Source of the DNA: CAZAGD01 sp049699975
Lineage (GTDB): Bacteria; Desulfobacterota; SM23-61
Direction of reading: 5' to 3'
DNA length: 5,280 nt
Assembly: GCA_049699975.1 (NCBI GenBank)
Contig: JBNAWB010000223.1
Coordinates: 1-5,280, forward strand
Position 1 is the stretch's first letter. Every line of letters starts with the position of its first letter. The notes below the pieces were generated by a model that saw only the letters and a program-made list of their open reading frames with translations, had not been told where the DNA came from and made no database searches. A program made the position numbers and the translations under genes. Shown piece by piece: positions 1 to 5,280 of this stretch.

Positions 1-38
1 GCTTAAAGAAGATAAGATAATAGTTTTTTAAAACTGCC

Positions 39-44
39 AGGAGG
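39..44 (+). promoter_or_regulatory. Shine-Dalgarno site of the cupin gene
   Basis: AGGAGG lies 7 bases before the ATG at 52. It is a near-perfect ribosome binding site and fixes the start of the first gene. The 38 bases before it are AT-rich and contain stops in all three frames. They include a GATAAT hexamer at 16-21 that could be a -10 box, but its -35 would fall outside the window, so no promoter is claimed. Confidence 0.8.
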
Positions 45-51
45 TAAAAAG

Positions 52-456
52 ATGAAGAATTTAATCTTGGACGTAGTAGCGAGAAGTGCGACGGAATTAA
101 TTAAACATAAAGAAGGACCGGGAACGAGGTATGTTTTCTCAGACCATCGGAATAATCCAGAAGGAAATATCTATGTAATTATGCGCAAGGTGGAAAATGT
201 GGATCATCCGGAAATGCATATTGAATCCCACGCCCATGAATATGAGAGTCTATTTATCTTCAAGGGAGATAATCCGGATATGAGCGGACTCGTGGTGGAA
301 GTTTTGTTGGGGGATGAATGGCACAGGATTGAATCGCCCAAAGCAGTGAGAATACCCCCCGGGTTGAATCATAATTATAGATTTATCAAGGGATCGGGAG
401 AATATTGGAATATCGTCCTTACTCCAGGGGCAGAATACAACAAGACAGTAAGATAA
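52..456 (+). CDS. small single-domain cupin protein
   Basis: This 134-residue protein has one cupin domain of the RmlC-like beta-barrel fold and is likely cytoplasmic, with no signal peptide or membrane segment. Cupin motif 1 is visible at residues 60-72: His60 and His62 (HAH), Glu65, then Gly72 six residues further on. Motif 2 is at 102-107 (PPGLNH), with His107 as the last expected metal ligand. A full His/His/Glu/His set is therefore present, so it probably binds a divalent metal. Single cupins of this size serve as isomerases, lyases, small dioxygenases or ligand-binding proteins, and the sequence does not decide between them. The start has an excellent Shine-Dalgarno site. The gene ends 20 bases before the LeuC-like gene in the same direction, which suggests cotranscription and a role on the same substrate. 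The fold is confident; the function is unknown. Confidence 0.85.
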   Translation: MKNLILDVVARSATELIKHKEGPGTRYVFSDHRNNPEGNIYVIMRKVENVDHPEMHIESHAHEYESLFIFKGDNPDMSGLVVEVLLGDEWHRIESPKAVRIPPGLNHNYRFIKGSGEYWNIVLTPGAEYNKTVR

Positions 457-476
457 ATTAGGCGAGGGATTTCTTT

Positions 477-1733
477 ATGGGTTTAACTATCGCGGAAAAA
501 ATTTTATCCGAGAAATCAGGTATAGAAGCTAAAGCTGGACAGCTTGTGGTAGCAGATATTGATGTAATTATGGCTCATGATTCATTAGGTCCAATGGCCT
601 TGGAAGCCCTGGCCGAAATGGGAGAAGTTGTCTTGCCTCATCCCGAAAAAATTTGCTTTATGACTGATCACCTTGTGCCCACTCCAGCCCGAAATTATGC
701 CCAGATGCAAAAACAAATGAATGAATTTGCCCACCAATGGGGAATTAGGTTCTATCAAGCGGGTGAAGGAATTTGCCATCAGCTATTGGTGGAAAAAGAA
801 GTAAAACCTGGCCAGTTAGTTATTGGTACAGATTCCCATACTTGTATGGCTGGTGCACTGAATGCTTTAGCCACAGGAGTTGGGTCCACTGATGCGGCCG
901 CGGCAATGGCGACCGGTCAGTTATGGTTCAAAGTTCCGGAGACGATAAAAATCGTCCTCTCTGGTGCTCTACCCGCAGGGGTTTTTGCCAAAGATTTAAT
1001 CTTATTTATAATCGGCAAATTAACCGAGGATGGAGCAAATTACCACGCTGTGGAATTTACGGGAGAAACAATTTCTTTCCTTTCTATGGGCAGCAGGTTT
1101 ACCATGTGTAATATGGGCATCGAAATGGGGGCCAAGGCAGCCATCATGGAAGTAGACGAGATAACCAGGCAGTGGCTGCGGCAGCGGGGTGATCAGGAAG
1201 AAATTAAATCTGTGCAGGCGGATGCGGATGCTGATTACAGCCAGATTTTAGAAATCCCAGTTAAGCAGTTAGAACCGCAGATTGCTAAACCCCACCAAGT
1301 TGATAATGTGGTGCCCTTAAAAGAAGTTGCTGGGATTCCTATCCACGAAGTGCTGATTGGCACGTGCACCAATGGCAGATTAGAAGATTTGGAGGTAGCT
1401 GCCTCTATCTTGGGGGGCAAACATATTCCACCCGGCATGAAGCTAATAATCATTCCGGCTTCTCGCCAGGTGCTTCTCGAAGCTATGACCAAAGGAATTT
1501 TGGCCAAATTGATCGAAGCGGGGGGAATGATTTTGCCTCCAGGTTGTGGCCCGTGTGTGGGGGTTCATGGAGGGATTCCTGCTGATGGTGAAAATGTTCT
1601 ATCCACAGCCAACCGCAATTTTAAAGGAAGGATGGGTAATCCCCAAGCGAATATATTCTTAGGATCACCGGCTACGGCGGCGGCGGCGGCTTTAGAAGGT
1701 AAGATCGTTGATCCCCGCAATTATCTGGCTTAG
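477..1733 (+). CDS. aconitase-family hydro-lyase, large subunit (LeuC-like; 3-isopropylmalate dehydratase/homoaconitase type)
   Basis: This 418-residue protein is the catalytic large subunit of a two-subunit [4Fe-4S] hydro-lyase that moves or adds water across a C=C bond in a carboxylic acid. The length is typical of the short bacterial/archaeal LeuC/HacA type. The three cluster cysteines are visible: Cys297 in GTCTNGR and Cys357/Cys360 in CGPC. Other family motifs are GTDSHT (117-122), GVGSTD (134-139), the MATGQLWFKVPE stretch (144-155) and GSPATAAAAAL near the C-terminus. GAGGG-like pairing sits 8 bases before the ATG (GAGGG, 464-468). The small subunit follows at once. No leuA or leuB is in the window, and the neighbours are a lyase and an enolase-family enzyme, so leucine synthesis is not the obvious role. 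Alternatives are homoaconitase, citraconate hydratase, dimethylmaleate hydratase or a new specificity. The family is very secure, the substrate is not. Confidence 0.95.
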   Translation: MGLTIAEKILSEKSGIEAKAGQLVVADIDVIMAHDSLGPMALEALAEMGEVVLPHPEKICFMTDHLVPTPARNYAQMQKQMNEFAHQWGIRFYQAGEGICHQLLVEKEVKPGQLVIGTDSHTCMAGALNALATGVGSTDAAAAMATGQLWFKVPETIKIVLSGALPAGVFAKDLILFIIGKLTEDGANYHAVEFTGETISFLSMGSRFTMCNMGIEMGAKAAIMEVDEITRQWLRQRGDQEEIKSVQADADADYSQILEIPVKQLEPQIAKPHQVDNVVPLKEVAGIPIHEVLIGTCTNGRLEDLEVAASILGGKHIPPGMKLIIIPASRQVLLEAMTKGILAKLIEAGGMILPPGCGPCVGVHGGIPADGENVLSTANRNFKGRMGNPQANIFLGSPATAAAAALEGKIVDPRNYLA

Positions 1734-1735
1734 AT

Positions 1736-1739
1736 GGAG
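1736..1739 (+). promoter_or_regulatory. Shine-Dalgarno site that decides the start of the small subunit
   Basis: GGAG lies 6 bases before the ATG at 1746. An earlier in-frame ATG at 1734, directly after the large-subunit stop, has no purine-rich site upstream and would itself overlap this GGAG. The site lies just past the stop codon of the preceding gene, which fits translational coupling of the two subunits. Confidence 0.65.
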
Positions 1740-1745
1740 TGTAAC

Positions 1746-2252
1746 ATGGAGCTTAAAGGGAGAGCGCATAAATTTGGAGATCATATTAATACCGACTACA
1801 TAATGAGTAGTCGGCACCGCACGCAGACTCTTGATTATCGGGAGTTGGCTAAATATTTGATGGCAGATATTCGGCCGGGATTTTATGAAAGTGTTAAACC
1901 TGGAGATTTTATAGTGGCCGGTAAGAATTTTGGTTGCGGTTCTTCTCGCGAATATGCTCCTAAGATAATTAAGGCCGGCGGAATTGCAGCTATATTGGCT
2001 AAAACTTTCGCCCGTATTTTCTATCGTAATGCCATTAATCTGGGCTTACCTTTAATAGAATGCGATACGGATCAGATTAATGAAGGTGACTTAATCAGAG
2101 TGAATTTGTCCCAAGGGAAAATTTTTAATGAAACAACAGGTATTATCATCCCTATCAATCCGCTGCCAGAATTTATGCTCCTGCTTTTAAATGAAGGGGG
2201 ATTAGTGAATTTCTTGCGCAAATACAAAAAGTTTGAAACTCAGAAAAAATGA
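1746..2252 (+). CDS. aconitase-family hydro-lyase, small subunit (LeuD-like)
   Basis: This 168-residue small (swivelling) subunit partners the preceding LeuC-like protein and supplies part of the substrate pocket. Typical LeuD/HacB features are the KFGDHINTD N-terminus (9-17), the substrate-carboxylate motif CGSSRE (64-69) and ILAKTFARIFYRNAINLGLPL (83-103). The length matches the short archaeal/clostridial LeuD type. The start at 1746 is preferred over ATG 1734 because it has a GGAG site at the right distance and because family members begin about ten residues before the GD.INTD motif; 1734 would add four residues. The specificity loop reads RHRT (23-26), where homoaconitases usually have YLRT and isopropylmalate enzymes a hydrophobic residue in place of Arg. 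The Arg suggests a substrate with an extra carboxylate, but this is inference. About 70 bases separate it from the next gene, with no clear terminator or promoter between. Confidence 0.93.
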   Translation: MELKGRAHKFGDHINTDYIMSSRHRTQTLDYRELAKYLMADIRPGFYESVKPGDFIVAGKNFGCGSSREYAPKIIKAGGIAAILAKTFARIFYRNAINLGLPLIECDTDQINEGDLIRVNLSQGKIFNETTGIIIPINPLPEFMLLLLNEGGLVNFLRKYKKFETQKK

Positions 2253-2315
2253 TCAAACCTAAAAATTATAGAAATATATCCCTTGTTTTAAGAAAGAAAT
2301 CTCTAACCTTTTGCC

Positions 2316-2320
2316 AGGAG
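2316..2320 (+). promoter_or_regulatory. Shine-Dalgarno site that decides the start of the lyase
   Basis: AGGAG lies 5 bases before the ATG at 2326. The alternative upstream TTG at 2311 would place this strong site inside the coding region and has only AT-rich sequence before it, so ATG 2326 is the better start. Confidence 0.75.
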
Positions 2321-2325
2321 AAAAA

Positions 2326-3696
2326 ATGGAAACAATTAATTGCCATCCTGTGGATATGTTGCTTTATCGTGATGAATATGGTGCCCCCGAGATACGGGCG
2401 ATTTTCAGCGAAGAAAATTTGGTAAAAAAATGGCTCTTAGTGGATGCAACCATTGCGGAAGTAGAAGCTGAACTGGGAATTATTCCCCATATGGCGGCAG
2501 AAGAGATTAAGAAAAAGGCCACAGGAGATTATGTAAAAGTCCCGCGGGTTGCGGAATTAGCCAAGAGCAAAGGCTTAGATATTGCTGCGCAACTCAGTGC
2601 TTTAGCGGAAGTTTGTGAAGATGGAGCCGGAGAATTTATTCGCCTAGGTTCAGCAGGTATAGACAATTATGAAACCGCTTGGGCATTGCTGATAAAAGAG
2701 GCCTTACCAATTATTCTAAGAGATATTGACCGATTAATTGCGGTATTAGTCAACCTTACCAAAAAATATAGGCATACCTTGTGTGTCAGTCGCACTTTTG
2801 GCCAACACGAAGGGCCAATTACTTTTGGCTACAAAACAGCAGCTTGGGCGTTAGAATTACACCACTGTCGTCGGCTATTAAGGGAAGGGGAAAGAGATTA
2901 TTTAGTGGGCAAAGCGACAGGGACGATTGGGAACCTTTTCTCCTTAGAAAAATTTTACCCAGGTAAAGCAGCATCTTTCCCGAAAAAAGTTTGTGAAAAA
3001 TTGGGTCTTTATGAATCAGACCTAACCATGCTCTTTTCCTGCCGCAGGTTGATGGAGATCGTTATAAACCTTACTTATGTCGCCAATGCTATAGACAATA
3101 TAGCCATGGAAATTTTTAATCGCCAGAGACCAGAGATCGGGGAGCTTCAGGAACCTTTTGGCCAGCATCAAGTAGCCAGCACGGCTTCTCCGCACAAACG
3201 AAATCCTTACGGGTGTAATACCTTGTGCGGGTTGGCAGAAGTTGTCCGCGGGAGCGCCGCCACTATTTTGCACAGCACCTGGTTTGATGAACGTGACCAT
3301 AGGCGTATGCCCATCGAGTTATCAGTAATTCCCTCAACTTTTATAATTGTTTCTGGCATGCTCCAAAAGGCTATCTTTATTTGTGAAAATTTAATTGTCA
3401 AGCCAGAACAGATGATGAAAAATTTAAAGCTTTTAAAAGGGTTGAACCTCTCAGAAATTGTGGCCACCGCTTTAGCTTTGCGGGGCTTAGGTCGATATAC
3501 AGCTTATTCTTTAATGAGAGAAATCGCTCAGTCTGTTTTAAATAGGGGGCAAGAATTTCGAGAGGTTTTAAAGTCCCACCAAATTGTACGTCAATATCTC
3601 AAAGAAGAAGAGATTGATAATTTACTTGATTTCCAGTCTAATTTAGGCCTCGTGCAAGCCCAAATCGATGCCGCCCTAGATGAAATTGGGAAATAA
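2326..3696 (+). CDS. fumarase/adenylosuccinate lyase superfamily lyase (PurB-like, probably not PurB)
   Basis: This 456-residue, soluble, mostly helical enzyme belongs to the superfamily of tetrameric lyases that eliminate fumarate or a related acid from C-N, C-O or C-C bonded substrates. Seen directly are SRTFGQHEGPITFG (155-168), with the likely general acid/base His161; GKATGTIGN (195-203); the signature loop ASTASPHKRNP (284-294), with Ser285 at the mobile-loop serine position; and WFDERDHRR (319-327), which matches the PurB W.ERD region. A C-terminal ASL_C-like domain covers roughly 360-445. By eye, PurB residues His68, His89 and Glu275 (B. subtilis numbering) become Leu84, Arg106 and Asn298, while His141 and Lys268 are kept as His161 and Lys291. 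This argues against adenylosuccinate as substrate. 3-Carboxymuconate cycloisomerase-like or aminopolycarboxylate-lyase activity are alternatives. It lies 73 bases after the hydratase small subunit, in the same direction. Confidence 0.92.
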   Translation: METINCHPVDMLLYRDEYGAPEIRAIFSEENLVKKWLLVDATIAEVEAELGIIPHMAAEEIKKKATGDYVKVPRVAELAKSKGLDIAAQLSALAEVCEDGAGEFIRLGSAGIDNYETAWALLIKEALPIILRDIDRLIAVLVNLTKKYRHTLCVSRTFGQHEGPITFGYKTAAWALELHHCRRLLREGERDYLVGKATGTIGNLFSLEKFYPGKAASFPKKVCEKLGLYESDLTMLFSCRRLMEIVINLTYVANAIDNIAMEIFNRQRPEIGELQEPFGQHQVASTASPHKRNPYGCNTLCGLAEVVRGSAATILHSTWFDERDHRRMPIELSVIPSTFIIVSGMLQKAIFICENLIVKPEQMMKNLKLLKGLNLSEIVATALALRGLGRYTAYSLMREIAQSVLNRGQEFREVLKSHQIVRQYLKEEEIDNLLDFQSNLGLVQAQIDAALDEIGK

Positions 3697-3724
3697 AGTT
3701 GAATATAAGAGGAAGAAGTTCAGC

Positions 3725-4813
3725 CTATAATGTGACTTTGTATTGATGAAGGACATAAGAATCAATCTCTAAACCCAATCCTGGCCCTTCGGGGAGATAG
3801 ATAAAACCATTTTCCAGTGTTGGAGGGGTTTTAAAAACATTGGCCTCAAAACTTAAATAATAATATTCTACAGAATGCGCCCAATGAGTAGAAGCCACGA
3901 GATGGGCGGTAGCTAAAAGACCTGGGCCAAAGTAAGGCGAGTGCGGGGCAACTCTTACGTTATAGACTTCCGCCAGCGCCGCAATTTTCCTCCATTCCGT
4001 AATACCTCCTACTTTTATTACGCTCGGTTGAATGTAAGTAGCTGCTTCAGCATCGAGCATGGCTTTAAATTGGAAGGCAGTACAGGCATTTTCGCCAGAA
4101 GCAATTGGTATGCCGCCTATTTGAGCTAAGCGGGCTAAATTTCGAAAATCTTCGGGTGGCCAAATAGGTTCCTCCAGCCATTGCAGATTATATGGCGCAA
4201 ATTTTCTGGCCATTTCTATGGCTTTTTCTGGGGACCAAGCACAATTTATGTCCATCATCAAACGTATTTCATCGCCCACTGTTTCGCGTACTAATTTTAA
4301 GCTCTCCACATCGAGCTGATGAAGTTTTATCTGCTCATACCCTGAGCGCTTAGCGTGTAAGGCAGCTATTTTTAATTTTTCCAGATTGCTATACCGCGGC
4401 AGACTCGCATAAGCAGGCACTTTCTTTTCTTTGGCCCCTCCCAAAAGTTGGTAAAGAGGAAGGCCAGCACACTTCCCAACTATATCCCATAGAGCAATAT
4501 CTACCCCGCTGATAGCAAAGGTAGTAATTCCATAACGGCCGGCAAGATGAGTCTGGCGGGACATCTGGTCATGCAGGAAAGAAATGTTTGTTGGTTCGGC
4601 TCCTAAAAGGGTCGGCTTGAGAACATCGTTTATAACAGATACGACGGCGCGTGGAGTAAAGTAAGCAAAGGATTCTCCATACCCTATTAAACCTTGATCG
4701 GTCTTAACCTCCACAATTATTTGATTAAGATCTCTCATAAACCAGCGGGAAGAATATTCGGTTTCCTTAAGAGGAATGGCTAAAAGGTAAGCCTGCATAT
4801 CCACTATCTTCAT
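3725..4813 (-). CDS. enolase-superfamily protein, mandelate racemase/muconate lactonizing enzyme type
   Basis: This 362-residue protein has an N-terminal capping domain (about 1-125) and a TIM barrel (about 130-350). Family members abstract the proton next to a carboxylate and stabilise the enolate with Mg2+, giving racemisation, dehydration or cycloisomerisation of sugar or hydroxy acids. Metal ligands are visible: Asp188 in DIN, Glu in EEP (214-216) and Glu241 in SGEN. The strand-2 motif is Lys163-Leu-His165 rather than the usual KxK, and His291 (APHSPY) corresponds to the mandelate racemase base histidine. Ser264 in QPSVIKVGG replaces the usual Asp (MR subgroup) or Lys (MLE subgroup). The start has AGGAG (4821-4825) 7 bases upstream. 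It is convergent with the lyase and has its own promoter-like site. The particular reaction cannot be named; a sugar-acid dehydratase or an epimerase is possible. Confidence 0.93.
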   Translation of the reverse strand: MKIVDMQAYLLAIPLKETEYSSRWFMRDLNQIIVEVKTDQGLIGYGESFAYFTPRAVVSVINDVLKPTLLGAEPTNISFLHDQMSRQTHLAGRYGITTFAISGVDIALWDIVGKCAGLPLYQLLGGAKEKKVPAYASLPRYSNLEKLKIAALHAKRSGYEQIKLHQLDVESLKLVRETVGDEIRLMMDINCAWSPEKAIEMARKFAPYNLQWLEEPIWPPEDFRNLARLAQIGGIPIASGENACTAFQFKAMLDAEAATYIQPSVIKVGGITEWRKIAALAEVYNVRVAPHSPYFGPGLLATAHLVASTHWAHSVEYYYLSFEANVFKTPPTLENGFIYLPEGPGLGLEIDSYVLHQYKVTL

Positions 4814-4847
4814 TCCTACGCTCCTTTTAGGTTTCTATTCATGGCCT

Positions 4848-4876
4848 ATGATAACTTTAATTTTTAAAATCGGCAA
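4848..4876 (-). promoter_or_regulatory. probable sigma-70-type promoter of the enolase-family gene
   Basis: Read on the minus strand, TTGCCG (4871-4876) is a -35-like box, followed after exactly 17 bases by TATCAT (4848-4853), a 5-of-6 match to the -10 consensus. Transcription would begin near 4841 and give a leader of about 28 bases before the ATG, with room for the AGGAG ribosome site at 4821-4825. The boxes are seen in the sequence; promoter activity is inferred. The left arm of the inverted-repeat element begins 10 bases upstream of the -35. Confidence 0.6.
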
Positions 4877-4885
4877 TTAAAATAA

Positions 4886-5032
4886 TTATTAATGAGAGCA
4901 AATTATGTTTTACATCATAACCTAAGGGTTACTGATAGAAGTCCAGCCGCGAGGTAATCTTAAAGCGAGATGGCCACGCCCTCGGGCTCGCCATGACAAA
5001 GCATGTAAAAAGTTTTATGCTCTCATTAATAA
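4886..5032. repeat. 147-bp element with imperfect terminal inverted repeats and two internal hairpins
   Basis: The outer 15 bases are perfect inverted repeats (4886-4900 against 5018-5032, TTATTAATGAGAGCA on the left). A second perfect 8-base pairing (TTTTACAT 4908-4915 against 5003-5010) lies 7 bases further in on each side, so the arms form a 30-base imperfect stem. Inside are two independent stems: TAAGGGTTAC (4923-4932) with GTAATCTTA (4954-4962), with one bulge and one wobble, and the GC-rich hairpin at 4970-4994. Together they could fold as a three-way junction. There is no transposase and no clear target-site duplication. It could be a MITE-like or palindromic intergenic repeat, or a structured RNA; the sequence does not tell which. 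Confidence 0.55.
4970..4994. repeat. GC-rich imperfect hairpin, interspersed-palindrome-like
   Basis: ATGGC (4970-4974) pairs with GCCAT (4990-4994), and GCCC (4978-4981) with GGGC (4984-4987), separated by a 3x2 internal loop. The surrounding GCGAG...GACAAA context resembles the short interspersed palindromes that occur in many copies in a range of bacterial genomes. That resemblance is from memory and could not be checked. It is nested inside the larger inverted-repeat element. Confidence 0.45.
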
Positions 5033-5096
5033 GACGCTGTTAATGCATCACTGAAAGGTAGGATTATTATGAGAATTTTTTTATAGAGGTCTCGCC

Positions 5097-5116
5097 TCGG
5101 TACGCGTCGATGCCGA
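5097..5116. other. short GC-rich stem-loop
   Basis: TCGGTA (5097-5102) pairs with TGCCGA (5111-5116), with one G-T wobble, around an 8-base loop that contains most of an MluI-like ACGCGT. It directly follows a smaller GAGG/CCTC stem (5086-5089 with 5095-5098). The stems stand out because the surrounding intergenic DNA is AT-rich. They could be part of a leader RNA or of another intergenic repeat; no known riboswitch motif is recognised. Confidence 0.35.
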
Positions 5117-5241
5117 ACTTCCCTCTTGGTCAAATTTTAGCGAATCTTCCCGATGCGGAGAGGATTGATAGGGGGAAATAAAATAGACTTCATAAGATAC
5201 CTTTCCCTTTTAAGGGGGGTTCTATGCAGCCAAAATTTTTC

Positions 5242-5270
5242 TTGACATAAAAATTTATTCTTGATAAAAA
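5242..5270 (+). promoter_or_regulatory. promoter-like sequence at the right edge
   Basis: A perfect -35 consensus TTGACA (5242-5247) is followed after 17 bases by TAAAAA (5265-5270), a 4-of-6 match to the -10 box, in an A/T-rich setting. It points rightward to a gene outside the window. An AGAGG at 5270-5274 would lie before the expected transcription start and so is probably not the ribosome site for this transcript. The -10 is weak, so the call is tentative. Confidence 0.45.
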
Positions 5271-5280
5271 GAGGTAAATT

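Larger units (their letters stand above)
4814..5280. other. gene-free region with structured, repeat-like DNA
   Basis: No open frame of convincing length or with a credible ribosome site is seen here on either strand. From left to right it contains the leader and promoter of the minus-strand gene, a 147-bp inverted-repeat element (4886-5032), an AT-rich stretch, a GC-rich stretch with several short stems (about 5086-5163), a purine-rich/pyrimidine-rich stem region (5171-5220) and a promoter-like sequence at the right edge. It probably separates the minus-strand gene from a rightward gene beyond the window. Confidence 0.6.

Noticed and set aside
1..31. Possible C-terminal tail of an upstream gene (a frame open from position 2 to a TAA at 29-31).
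   Set aside because: Only nine codons are visible and no family can be recognised; the same AT-rich DNA could be plain leader sequence.
1676..1690. CGG/GCG trinucleotide run that looks like a microsatellite.
   Set aside because: It encodes the alanine-rich stretch normally found near the C-terminus of LeuC-type proteins, so coding explains it.
1734..2252. Upstream ATG at 1734 as the start of the small subunit.
   Set aside because: It has no Shine-Dalgarno site, and it would add four residues not expected in the family; ATG 1746 has GGAG at a good distance.
477..2252. Naming the two subunits leuC and leuD of leucine biosynthesis.
   Set aside because: No leuA, leuB or ilv gene is adjacent, the loop residues differ from isopropylmalate enzymes, and the neighbours suggest another pathway.
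2311..2325. TTG start for the lyase.
   Set aside because: It would bury the strong AGGAG site inside the coding region; ATG 2326 fits better.
5069..5086. Five-codon reading frame (MRIFL) behind a purine-rich AAAGG stretch, as a leader peptide.
   Set aside because: Too short and without regulatory codons or a clear downstream attenuator; such frames arise by chance.
5199..5220. Rho-independent terminator at the CCCT/AGGG stem.
   Set aside because: The stem is short and no T-run follows directly; the next T-rich tract begins more than ten bases later.

Overview
The window looks like a metabolic locus from an AT-leaning bacterium. Strong Shine-Dalgarno sites (AGGAGG, AGGAG), short intergenic gaps and the protein flavours suggest an anaerobic Firmicute (Clostridia-like) or a similar uncultured lineage. 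This placement is an inference from style only, because no rRNA or other marker gene is present. There are no tRNA or rRNA genes, CRISPR arrays, transposase genes, transporters or regulators in the window.

Layout. Positions 52-3696 on the plus strand hold four tightly packed genes that look like one operon: a small one-domain cupin, the large and small subunits of an aconitase-family hydro-lyase (LeuC/LeuD-like), and a lyase of the fumarase/adenylosuccinate lyase superfamily. A convergent gene on the minus strand (3725-4813) encodes an enolase-superfamily (mandelate racemase/muconate lactonizing) enzyme with its own promoter-like sequence at 4848-4876. The last 467 bases (4814-5280) carry no recognisable gene. 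They do hold a 147-bp element with imperfect terminal inverted repeats and two internal hairpins, a GC-rich stretch with several short stems, and a promoter-like sequence at the right edge.

How the genes may work together. Three different enzymes that make or break C=C bonds next to carboxylates are adjacent: an Fe-S hydro-lyase, an ASL-type beta-elimination lyase, and an enolate-forming enzyme. No neighbour is a leucine (leuA, leuB) or purine gene. The lyase lacks several residues that bind AMP in true PurB, and the enolase-family member has Ser where a catalytic Asp or Lys is expected. The most economical reading is a dedicated, probably catabolic, pathway for an unidentified di- or tricarboxylate, or a substituted amino- or sugar-acid, rather than housekeeping metabolism. 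In that scheme the lyase would release a fumarate-like unsaturated acid that the hydratase adds water to. The exact substrate cannot be read from the sequence.
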